From the NCBI GenBank assembly GCA_027600665.1, contig JADGJL010000873.1:1-12587 (forward strand): a DNA stretch of 12,587 bases, read 5' to 3'. The stretch is from Irineochytrium annulatum. Taxonomy: Eukaryota > Chytridiomycota > Chytridiomycetes > Chytridiales > Chytridiaceae. The notes beneath the pieces are model-generated. The model worked only from the letters and a program-made list of their open reading frames with translations, was not told the origin of the DNA and did no database searches. The number at the start of each line of letters is the position of its first letter. The first letter of the stretch is position 1. Below, piece after piece: positions 1-8,624 of the stretch. Position numbers and translations under genes: made by a program.

Positions 1-87
1 CCCCCCTTCCCGCCCAACATGTTACTTTACCCATGCTAACGCGTTAATAAACCTTTTTTCAACTTTAAATTCGATGTCGTGCTTGTT

Positions 88-2698
88 ATGATTTTTTCCA
101 TGACGAAAGTTCCGGTCGGGTTTGGCAGCAACGGTCGGGCTTCGTACCTCAGCGAGGTCATGAACGCGTCGGACGATGACGACGACGATGATGACAACGA
201 CGACGATGGCGACGAGGAGATGGAGAACGCGGGGGAATTCGGGGACGACAACGACGTGTCGATGGGGCAAGACGACGTAAACACGGCGATGGTATTAAAT
301 CTTGATTATCACTTCCTATTTGCAGCGTTCGCTGTCTGATGAATTCGTGCAGTCCGACTCCGAGGCTTCGGATGAAGAGCAGCAGGCTCCGGATTTGGCG
401 ACGGCGGACTCGTCGAGCGACAGCGAAATCGACGACGACGAGGACACGACGCCCGCGCCGCCTACGATAAATCATCATGCATCCATGCAAGCCGCTCCGC
501 CTCACAAAGCATCCCCGTCAATACCAAAGCTTGTCCTCGTCTCAGGCAAGAACAGGCTCACCGCGTCCTCGGCTCCGTCAACATCCGCAGCGCCACCGCT
601 TGGCCTCGCGCCACCAATCGCTGGGCCGGTGAAGAACAAGAAGAAGAAGGGCGGAAGCAAGTCGAAGCGGAAATCGCACGCGGCTGAGGGGGAGGGAGGA
701 GCTCCGAAGGCGAAGCGGAGAAAAAAGACGGCTTTTGGATCTCCGAGGAGAATCAGAAAGGAGCCGAAGGGGACGGCGGTGTTGAAGAAGAAGGATTTGT
801 TGACGGTGTTGAAGCGGTCGATTGCGACTTTAAAGGCGTATGTACATAACTTCAAGCTTGATATATTGTCGGCGTTGGTTCATTCGATGATTATAGGAGG
901 GACTCCTATGGCTTCTTTTTAGAACCCGTACCTACCGATGTCGTGACGGATTACCTGACGGTGATTAAAAAACCGATGGATTTAGGTGCGACAATTCTCC
1001 TTCCTTGCGCTTTTGCTGATTATTCAAAGGAACGATGGAGAAGAAAGTTCAGGCTAGAAAGTACACGAATTTCCGAGACTTTATGGTATCGTAACGACTA
1101 CAGCGAATTTGGGTCTCACGATGTGTTAGGACGATTTCGACCTCGTTATCAAGAATGCGAAGACCTACAACGCGCCAGAGACCCTTTATTACAAGACGGC
1201 AGATAAGCTTGCGCAGTACGGATACAAATACCTTGAGAGGGAGGAGCAGGCCGTCGACGAAAGCATGGAGCCACCTCCGCCACCGCCCGATCCGGCGCCT
1301 TTGCCGCCGAGACCTACCACACCAGTTGAAACGCCGGCGATGCTTGCATTGAAGAAACAGAGGAAGTCCTACTCCAAAGTAAGCTTTGCAACAACTTCCT
1401 AGCGCTGATGGTTGCGCAGCCGAAAGACCCTTCGATGTTGAATTCGGATAGTCCCGGCGAAAAGAAGAAAAGAGGGAAATATCGGACAAAGCAGTCGATT
1501 GAGGTCATTACAGCAACTCGATATGCAGACGATGGATCATGCGTACGAGGTAAGTCTCTCCTTGCGTTCTTCCCCTACTAAGATTTCCTCTCGTACAGAC
1601 GATACGAAGAATGTTTGGCACATGGTTCCGCCGACAACACCTTTCGAACGATACATCCATGCAAACTCTGCGCTCTTTCGAGATTGCCTGCGTCCGATCG
1701 AGTGCCATCGACCGCCCACCTTCTTTGATCACGATCCTCTCTCCGCGGCGCCGGGTCGACCACCGCTTCCGCTGAAACCTCCGCCGAGTCAGAACCCGGA
1801 CCTTTTTCCGACCATGTACGGTGGGGCGAAGGGAGAAGCGTACGCCCGGAGCTTGCTTCATTTTGCGAACGGGTTCGGAGGACTGGTGGACGACGTCGTG
1901 CAAGACATGTTGACGGCGCAGACGAAGGGGGGGATCCTGCTTGTGAACAAGGTCGAGGAGATTGTGGCGCAAGCGGAGTATGATGGGGCGAAGAATGGGG
2001 CGGTGGAGAAGGACGCGGACGACGATGACGAGATTGAGACGGAGTGGGGTCCTATCAACGTTCCCGAGGTGATTAAATCGACGACTCAGCCCGAGCACGT
2101 CAAGGAGTTCCAGGAAATCGAGCAGTGGAGGCGCGACAAGATCCGCGTCGACCCGTTACTGACGCCCGCCATCGTGGGCCACGTCGACAACCACCTAACC
2201 GTTGAGCTCCAGGTGGCGGCGCCGGACGCGCTCTTCAGGTCGAACATGCAGGAGCTGGCGGATCTGGAGTCGATGAGGCGCAGGAGGGAGGAGAAGGGTG
2301 TGACGGCGGTTAGCGACGACGAGAAGAGGGTCAGGGAAAGGATTAGGAGGCGTCTGCTCGCGCTCGTTCAGATGGTGCCGCCGACCGAGCTGGCGAACCT
2401 TGGTGATCAGCCGGCTGCGTCGCGGGCTCCGAAGCGGAGTGAGTCGGTCTCGCAGACGCCGGCCGCGGCTCTCGACAAGGCGAATGGCGAGGTGAAGCGG
2501 GTGGCGGGCAATCTCGGTGCAAACGCGGTGGTGACGATGCAGCGGCCACCGGGGCAAAAGTGGCAGCAGCAGCAGCAAAATACTGGGCAGGCGCCGGGCT
2601 TCAGCGGGCAGCCGGCGCCGGGTGCCAAGTTTTATGCTCAGGGCCAAGTTCGACCTCAGGGGGGTTGGGGAGGAGGACCCCCAAGGCCATCGCAATAA
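88..2698 (+). CDS. Bromodomain protein, BRD7/BRD9-like
   Basis: Probable nuclear reader of acetylated lysine on histones. Exons I infer: 88-276, 326-837, 897-985, 1030-1085, 1130-1378, 1420-1549 and 1599-2698; all junctions keep frame and give about 774 residues. Residues 1-100 are very acidic (Asp tract, Ser/Asp/Glu runs). A Lys-rich basic stretch (about 150-210) follows, then a bromodomain at about 215-318. It shows SYGFFLEPV, the IKKPMDLGTM ZA-loop motif, FRDFMDDFDLVIKNAKTYN with the acetyl-lysine-contacting Asn of the YN pair, and PETLYYKTADKL. This layout matches BRD7/BRD9 subunits of SWI/SNF-type remodellers better than tandem BET proteins, because only one bromodomain is seen. The C-terminal half has a charged helical region (EEKGVTAVSDDEKRVRERIRRR) and a Pro/Gly/Gln-rich tail. 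The start is uncertain: ATG 88 and ATG 100 are in frame, and an exon left of the window is possible. The first intron may instead use a donor at 292 (34 nt). Confidence 0.82.
172..219 (+). repeat. GAY-codon (poly-Asp) low-complexity tract
   Basis: Sixteen codons, nearly all GAC/GAT/GAG, encode an Asp/Glu run near the N-terminus of the bromodomain protein. Imperfect trinucleotide repeats of this kind can vary in length between strains. Acidic tracts are common in chromatin proteins. Confidence 0.75.
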
Positions 2699-2699
2699 A
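2694..2699 (+). terminator. AATAAA hexamer overlapping a stop codon
   Basis: The canonical poly(A) hexamer lies across the TAA stop (2696-2698) of the bromodomain gene. It is the only perfect AATAAA I saw next to a gene end here. A functional signal normally lies 10-30 nt before the cleavage site, so the 3' UTR would be very short. The overlap could equally be chance. Confidence 0.3.
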
Positions 2700-2913
2700 G
2701 TGATTTATAACGGTAGTTTATCTTAAGCACATGGCCTGTGTTGCGATCGCCTTGTGAGGCAGGACTTCGGGTCAGAAGCGACGTGCGTGTAAATCCAACG
2801 CGTCCCTGACGACGCGATAATCTCTCGCGCGACGAACTTCAGGCTGCAACGGCCGTCGTTCTCCCTGCAGCTGTCACCGCTGCCCCGATCGCATCGCAGG
2901 AAGCGTTGTCATC
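2699..2913. other. Tandem intergenic spacer (215 bp)
   Basis: This spacer separates two same-strand genes and should hold the 3' end of the bromodomain gene and the promoter of the HEAT-repeat gene. It carries one ACGCGT (2798-2803) and a pyrimidine-rich stretch ending in CTGCAG (about 2857-2870) that resembles a splice acceptor. A missing 5' exon of the next gene could therefore lie here. No TATA box is apparent. Confidence 0.45.
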
Positions 2914-5900
2914 ATGCTCAAGGAGGAGGTAGGCGGATTCACGTTGGGCTCCCTTCATTTGCTGACTTCAAGAATGGCGCGAGCAGCACAGGCGTCACCG
3001 GCCGCATGGCTACCGGGGCCTCTTCCCCGACACGGTGATCCAATCCACCATCCCGCGCCCGCACCGCAAGGATCTCCTCGTGAAGCCGGGCAAGCGGCCG
3101 ACGTCCCGCGGGGGTGCCGGGATCGGGAACAGGCGGGTCGCGACCGGCGCGCCGGAACAAGTACACCACACGATGTTCGCTGGCGCAGACTTTATCACGT
3201 TCGGCCACCAGGAGCAGTCGATCCTCGCGGACGTGATCGACTGCCCCTTCGTGCCGAACACGAGGATGCCGTGCGTGATCAAGAGGAGGCTCCCGCTAAG
3301 CTATGAGGCACAGCTGAGGGATATGGACCATCTGGTGCCGCGACTGCGGTCCGAGCCGTTTGTCCCGTTCAAACAGGAGGAGGAGAAGGAGGACGTGGAG
3401 CCGGCGGTAAAGGAAGGGGCTGTCGTGGGTCTCAAGTTCAACGAGGAGGTGGAGAAGTGCTTCTCGGACTGGCCGTACGACATCAGACCGCGCAGCGATG
3501 TCTACAAGGAGCCTGAGGATATTCTCAACAGCGAGGAGAGGCGTGCCGAGGCGTCGAGGAGAGCGAGGGCGGCAGCAGCCAACGCGGACCTTGTGAAGGC
3601 CCAGCGGTCGAACATAAAGAAGGATGAGAAGATCAACGACCTGAATCAGAACGTGCAGTACATGCTCGACATATATCAGAAGGCGGAAGGGATCGATCTG
3701 TCCGCCATGCTGGCGAAGCTCGGCGGCGAGACCGACGGTCCGCACCGCCGAGCGGGCAGCCACGGTCGTGAGCTCGAGGGCGAATCGCGACACGACGAGG
3801 AAGAACAGGATGTGCGGTTTGATGACGAGGTGGCGGAGAGGACCATCTCTCCATCACGGTCGAGCGTCAGCGCACTGGAGCTACCGGAGCAAACCACGAC
3901 TCCGAGGCCGTCAGAAGCCAAGGACCGCAGCGAGTCGCGCATCTCCGTCCGGTCCGTGCAGATATCGCCGCGGGTCCACAACGTCCCCGACCAAGCATCA
4001 ACGGAAGACAGGCTAACGGATATGCCAACGCTCTCTAGGCCCTCGACGGCCCTTCATCGCGCCGTGTCACGGTCGAGAGCGGCATCCATAGGGAAGCAGG
4101 AGTCCGTCTCCGGCTCTCAGTCGGACGCTAACGTGCTCGAGCGCCTCATCTCAAACACGGACCTGCTTCGGGCTCCCGCGCTCCCGCCCGTCGTTCCACC
4201 AAACAAGAGGAATCTTTCAAATTCGACCGTGCGGCTGCTCAAAAAGCTGGCGAAGGAGACGCAGCCGGATGATATCAACGCCACGTTGAAGAACACGCTG
4301 ACGGGCGCGGACGTGACGGAGATGGTGTCTGTCTACATGCCTCAACGCGGGTACGGGAAAGTACCGACCGTGGAAACGAGGCGGGCAGGCGTAAGGAAGA
4401 AGAAGAACTATAAATTGAATGCGGAAGGGAAGGTCAGCGTCGATATGTCCTGGGGCGGGCCGCAAGACGGGGACTTTCTGTTCTCGATACCGGATGTTGA
4501 GCCTGGTGACGACGATGACGCGAACAGCGAGTATGATGGCTTCAACTTTATGAAGCATGCACCGGACAGGGGCGAGATGGGGAAGAGTTACACGCCGGTG
4601 AATGGGGCGGCGGCAGGGCAGGACGATGTGCAGGTCAGAATTTTATTACTGAAAAGTCGACGATCGCTAATTTAGTTTGTCAATTTCTTCCAGAATATCA
4701 TTGACATCATAAATTCCAATACGCACCATCTTCATCGTCACTCGCATATTCCACGCTTCGACCGAGCCGCTTTTGCGAAGACTCGGCAATCGACATTCAG
4801 CATCGCTAAGCTGGTCACAATAAGTAGGTATACAACACTGCAGACGGGTTGTTTAACTCTTTTGCATAGTCCAAAGAATTTACCGGAAGAACCCCGTCGC
4901 CAGACCCCCTCCATCGCGACTCTCAACACCCGGCATCGTCAACTCCACCGAAGAGCCCCCTCTTGTCGAAAACCTATCCCAATTCCTCGACTCCACAGCC
5001 GTCCACCTGACCGAGCCCCCGACCTCCGAAACCATCGAATATAAAACGCTTTTCCAAACGCTCATGATCTGCTTGCACGAGGATAACCAGGAGCTGCGCT
5101 ACGAGGCTGCTCGTATTCTGATTGCCATCAATGGCCAGTGGACGCTGCCACGCTGGGATCGCATCGCGTTCCGGAATACCTTGATCGATATGCTTAAGAG
5201 CCCAAACTCGGATGAGAGCTTTTTGGCTGGGAAGACGTTGTGTGATATGGGCGTCGTGGATCATAAGAGCCTGAGAAGGCTGAAGCAGGGACTTGGGGAT
5301 GTTGATCAGCAGAGGAGGGACATCACGTTCGACACACTGTCGTATATGAACGTCGATCACGCGCCGATACTCATGGAGACGTTTCTGGCGGAGATCGAGA
5401 ACACGTCGTGGAAGGCCCGCGTGGATGTCGTGAGGTTGTTGGAGGTGTGGCTCATGCGCTTGAGGCCGCCCAAGGAAGTCGACATTGATGATTCCACCCG
5501 CCCAGCGCACACCCCCGACGGCCCCGTGACGCCGCGGTCGGCGCCTCTCACGCCCGGTTCAACCAGGAACTCGACCCTGAACGTGAGCGCGATGGCGTCG
5601 CAGGAGAAGCTGTCCGCTTTCGCGACGACCATCGTGAAAAAGAGCGTGCACGACCTCTCCGTGATCGACAGCCCCTTCCGGACCGCTCCCGGCCTCCGAG
5701 CGACGACGGACGACACCCAGGACGGCGAACGCGTCCACACGAGCCTACGGAAACTGTCTAAGATGCTCAAGAGCGGCAGCGACATGCAGCTGCAGGAAAA
5801 AAAGCACATCGAGGCTTTATGTCAAAGGGCCATCGAGGCGTTATTAACGCTCATGTGGAACGATTGGGCGCCAGAGGTTCGGACGGCGGCGGGGCTGGCG

Positions 5901-7128
5901 TTGATGAATATGGGGGAGGGGAGGTCGATGTTTGAGTGGATTGTCGGATTGTTACAGAGCGCGGATCCAACGAAGAGGATTGACGCGTTGAAGTGCTTGG
6001 CGGGGCTTGGGTTTATTACACCGGCGGCCATGGCAAGCTTTATGAGGACTTTTGATGATTCTTACGCCACTGTGCGGATTGAGGCTTGCAAGGTGAGATT
6101 TCTTGTAATCGTTTCGAAGTAATAACTTTGTTAGGTCGCGTGCTCTATGTCGATGGACAATCGGGATTTACTCAACATGTTGTTGAAACGTTTGGACGAT
6201 CCCGACTCCCGCGTTCGTCGGTATGCAGTGAAAGGTAAAGACTGCATTCTTCCATCGTCCCCGTTCGTTACCTAAATGTGCCCTTCCAGCCATCGGCGTG
6301 TTGAAATGCAAAGAGCCACGGATAAAGGAGGCCTTACACTGGTGTCTCGACCACGATCGGAGTGGCTCCGTGCGCTCCGAAGCCATCCGCGCGACAAAAG
6401 AGCTGAACCTCGTCCTTGAGGATCAAAGTCTCCGCGATAGCATCCTCACGATAATGGAGATGGACCGCGTCGAGGAGGTCCGAAGAGAGGCCGAGAGGGT
6501 CCTCATCATGTCGGGCGTGATATCGGACGTCGAGGGGAAGCTCCGCGGCATCTCCACCTTTGCGGCCGCGGCGGATGAGTCCGGCGAAGAGCACAACACG
6601 GAGGCGAGGAGCGCGGGCGAGGGCGGGGAGACGCCGCCGCCGGACGAGCTGCCGCAGAACCGTCGCGAGAACACGGTAACGGTCGCTGCCGTTCCCGGGA
6701 TGATCAATTACCAACCAAACAGCGCGAACGCTGGGGGAACGCAGGCGAACCCGTCAGCGCCGGCCAAGATGGATCCCGGGTTCCGCATCACGACCATGAC
6801 GGGGAACCTGCCTGGCCCGTTGGCTGGGCACACTCAGGAGGAGGTGGAGATTTACTTCAGGGAGTCGCTTGTGGGGGAGCCGGAGCAGAGGGCGGTCATC
6901 GACCAGGTGAAGGAGATGGCGGCCGCGCAGAATATTCTGTTCGAGGTCGCGAAGATGGAGCTGGAGTCGCCAAGGCTTCCTGACTCAGGTCGGTTCAATT
7001 CATGCAATGAGTAATCCTAGCTTCCACTGACAAAACCATATTTGTCAGGTTTGGACCTCGATCTGCACAAACCACTCAAGTTCGACTTTAAGAAGAAAAG
7101 GCGGAAGGCTCTTAGAATGCTTCTCTAG
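2914..7128 (+). CDS. Large HEAT-repeat protein, HEATR4-like
   Basis: Inferred exons are 2914-2928, 2987-4633, 4694-4823, 4870-6092, 6135-6234, 6290-6988 and 7049-7128, giving 1,297 residues with every junction in frame. Residues 1-200 carry a conserved-looking head (IQSTIPRPHRKDLL, MFAGADFITFGHQEQSI, VIDCPFVPNTRMPCVIKRR) and then an acidic and helical Ala/Arg-rich stretch. Residues about 250-520 are Ser/Arg/Asp-rich and probably disordered. Two blocks of alpha-helical HEAT repeats follow (about 650-797 and 905-1120), with units such as WAPEVRTAAGLALMNMG and DPDSRVRRYAVKAIGVL. They are separated by a Pro/Thr-rich linker. The C-terminus ends with a basic KKKRRK cluster. HEAT arrays are protein-binding scaffolds, and no catalytic motif is visible. 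The HEATR4 comparison is from overall layout and is tentative. The five-residue first exon is the weakest part: an open frame at 2793-2928 without an ATG could be the true upstream exon, spliced at 2929-2972. Confidence 0.75.
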
Positions 7129-7242
7129 CTTTCATTGCACATATTGTGACACAAATCGCCCAAATAGATATATTCTCATGTTAACAATGATACATCAACA
7201 AACTGCTGGAAGAAGCAATGCAGACATGCCTTTGCTCTTGCA
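7129..7242. other. Convergent 3' spacer (114 bp)
   Basis: Only 114 bp separate the stop codons of the HEAT-repeat gene (+) and SDH3 (-), so both 3' UTRs must lie here and probably overlap. The middle is AT-rich (AAATAGATATATTC around 7163-7176). No exact AATAAA is present on either strand. Overlapping antisense tails are likely but not shown. Confidence 0.5.
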
Positions 7243-8133
7243 TTAAATCGCGCAAAGGCCGGCGCTGATGACCGCCGTGAGGCCGATAACAATCCATCCG
7301 GTCGTGTAGACTCCCTTCAAGTCGAGCTGGCTCGCCTGGTCCCAAATCTAGGAATAAGAGAAAAAGAAAGTACCACTATCAGAATTCCAAAAAAAAAAAA
7401 AACGGCAGCATGACACGACTACCAACCAAGTGCCTGATTCCGTTGAGTGAGTGGAAGACGGTGGGGACGGCAATCAGGGCCTTGCCGAGAACGTTGAGCA
7501 TGAAAGGTGCACTCGCGACGGTCGCCGCGACGGCGCTGGAGCTGAAGGGCATTACAGCGTAGGTCATAGCTCCAATATAGAAGACTAGCATATGTAAAAT
7601 CAGCGTCACTCCGCAGCGCAGAAGCCAAGAAACGTACTGCCGCCAACAGCAAAGCCAGTCACACGGTTGAGCGCGGAAAGGATCCAGGTGATCTGCGGCT
7701 GGTAGATTTGAAGGTGCGGGGAGACGGGCCGGCCGAGGGACTGGGAGCGCTTGAAGGCGTCGATCTCCAAGGTCGGGAGCGAGGAGGGGTCGTTGGGTTT
7801 GGCGGAGGTCGAAGATGCCCTTGAGGAACAGCTTACAATCAGAACAAGAAACCAGATGAGAAAATAGCAACAAGAACGCACCTCGCCCTCATCGACAGCA
7901 CCAACGCCGCGGCGGACTGCTTCGCGATCGCCTGCCGCGAGATGAGACCTGCCCGTAGGAAAGGATTAGCCGAAATGTGACAAAGCGACCCTCCACCCCG
8001 CTCGGTCCAGCCCTCCCAGCCCCGTCCACGTCCCCCGTCAGGACATCGCGAAGAGCCCGATGTCGCATGCGCAACCTCACAACGTACCGAGGCCGAGCGC
8101 CGGCACGCGACCTGCGATGATGAGCCTCTGCAT
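7243..8133 (-). CDS. SDH3: Succinate dehydrogenase cytochrome b560 subunit (SDH3/SDHC)
   Basis: Membrane anchor of mitochondrial complex II, which passes electrons from succinate oxidation to ubiquinone in the inner membrane. Inferred exons, in transcript order: 8133-8088, 7948-7882, 7819-7638, 7584-7427 and 7347-7243, giving 185 residues. The N-terminus (MQRLIIAGRVPALGLG and following) is basic and Ser/Ala-rich, as expected of a mitochondrial presequence. Family motifs are clear: GRPVSPHLQIYQPQ at 67-80, then SALNRVTG at 86-93 with the Ser86 and Arg90 typical of the quinone site. FHSLNGIRHL at 142-151 holds His143, which aligns with the heme-ligating His of SDHC. Three hydrophobic helices end with a segment near the C-terminus. 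Asn89 sits where many homologues have His (HRxTG). The third exon may start at 7831 instead of 7819, adding four residues. The last junction uses a weak GTTGGT donor, and that intron contains a T14 run. Confidence 0.93.
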
Positions 8134-8190
8134 TTTTCTGTGTCTTTTTATGACGATCAGTTCATATAACTGGCCAAGAGTATATCACAT

Positions 8191-8202
8191 GATAACGTTA
8201 TC
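8191..8202. promoter_or_regulatory. Perfect 12-bp palindrome GATAACGTTATC
   Basis: Two inverted GATAAC half-sites meet with no spacer, about 58 bp upstream of the SDH3 start codon and on the promoter side of the divergent pair. A perfect 12-mer palindrome with GATA cores suggests a dimeric transcription-factor site. The factor is unknown, and GATA-type or Myb-like (AAC/GTT) binding are both possible. Confidence 0.4.
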
Positions 8203-8341
8203 GAGCTGAAAGGATGAAGCAGGCTCTAAAGCTCACTCATAACTGTTGTTCAACTCATTTTCATTTTTTTCCATCGCTTTTCCAGTATCATAAAGCGATT
8301 TTTTTTAGAAGCCTCTCTAGCTCAGTCATACTTAATTCTTA

Positions 8342-8349
8342 TATAAATA
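8342..8349 (+). promoter_or_regulatory. TATA box candidate (TATAAATA)
   Basis: A consensus TATAAATA faces right toward the Cys-rich secreted-protein gene, 275 bp before its ATG. That distance needs a long leader or a 5' UTR intron, and an intron-like segment is present at 8476-8534. The identical octamer occurs at 12501-12508. Confidence 0.4.
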
Positions 8350-8361
8350 CCACATACGCCG

Positions 8362-8607
8362 TTAATGATGATTGTAGTTGTTGGCAGTCCTGCGTTGCGT
8401 GACTGGCGCCTGCTGCTGCTGGGCCTCGTACGCCCACCAGCCAAAGAAGGCGTTGTGGGTCCTTGTGCCCCATCGGTAAGAGAGCAATCGCGATACCGTT
8501 TCCTGTCGACGTCCTGATCTCAACGTGAGTCCAGAGCCGTCGTTGTCGCTCGCTGACCTTCCACTCAGGGATCCCGCTCCTCGCCAACTGACCGCCAAAC
8601 GTTCGGA
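8362..8607 (-). CDS. Possible small - strand gene (3' part; uncertain)
   Basis: On the - strand the frame ending at TAA 8364-8362 encodes an aromatic-rich tail (RWGTRTHNAFFGWWAYEA, then four Gln). About three quarters of its codons end in G or C, like the real genes here. A 55-nt intron shape (8557-8503, GTCAGC to GACAG) joins it in frame to an upstream piece, LARSGIPEWK (exon down to 8558). A further in-frame exon at 8700-8658, across a 50-nt intron, would start with an ATG and an Arg/Lys/Ala-rich, presequence-like leader. That exon overlaps the signal-peptide codons of the Cys-rich gene on the other strand. I recognise no family. It could be a small mitochondrial protein or an antisense shadow. 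Confidence 0.27.
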   Translation of the reverse strand, partial: SERLAVSWRGAGSLSGRSASDNDGSGLTLRSGRRQETVSRLLSYRWGTRTHNAFFGWWAYEAQQQQAPVTQRRTANNYNHH

Positions 8608-8624
8608 CTACACCCGCAGCGCAA

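Larger units (their letters stand above)
8134..8624. other. Divergent promoter region between SDH3 and the Cys-rich gene (491 bp)
   Basis: The region is AT-rich next to SDH3 (8140-8350) with T-runs at 8264-8271 and 8300-8307, and GC-rich from 8390 onward. It holds a perfect palindrome (8191-8202) and a TATA box (8342-8349). On the + strand a convincing intron shape is visible at 8476-8534 (GTAAGA donor, CTGAT/CTCAAC branch, CCAG acceptor), which could be a 5' UTR intron of the Cys-rich gene. On the - strand the GC-rich half reads as a possible small coding gene, described separately. The two readings compete. Confidence 0.5.

Noticed and set aside
88..1598. Possible pseudogene because the bromodomain is split over several frames
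   Set aside because: Each frame change coincides with a GT-AG segment of 41-59 nt with a branch-like sequence, and splicing restores a complete bromodomain.
1508..2098. A 196-codon - strand frame opposite the last bromodomain-gene exon
   Set aside because: Arg/Leu-rich antisense shadow typical of GC-rich coding DNA; the + strand frame is contiguous with a clear protein.
2564..2578. CAG repeat in the bromodomain gene
   Set aside because: Only four CAG plus one CAA, encoding a short Gln run in a Gln/Gly/Pro-rich tail. Ordinary low complexity, not an expanded microsatellite.
3296..3793. A 165-codon - strand frame inside the HEAT-repeat gene
   Set aside because: Antisense shadow of a long, in-frame + strand exon; no motif.
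7389..7402. A14 run as a retrotransposed poly(A) tail
   Set aside because: It lies within the last SDH3 intron, where it is T14 on the transcribed strand. There is no target-site duplication or adjacent reverse-transcribed sequence.
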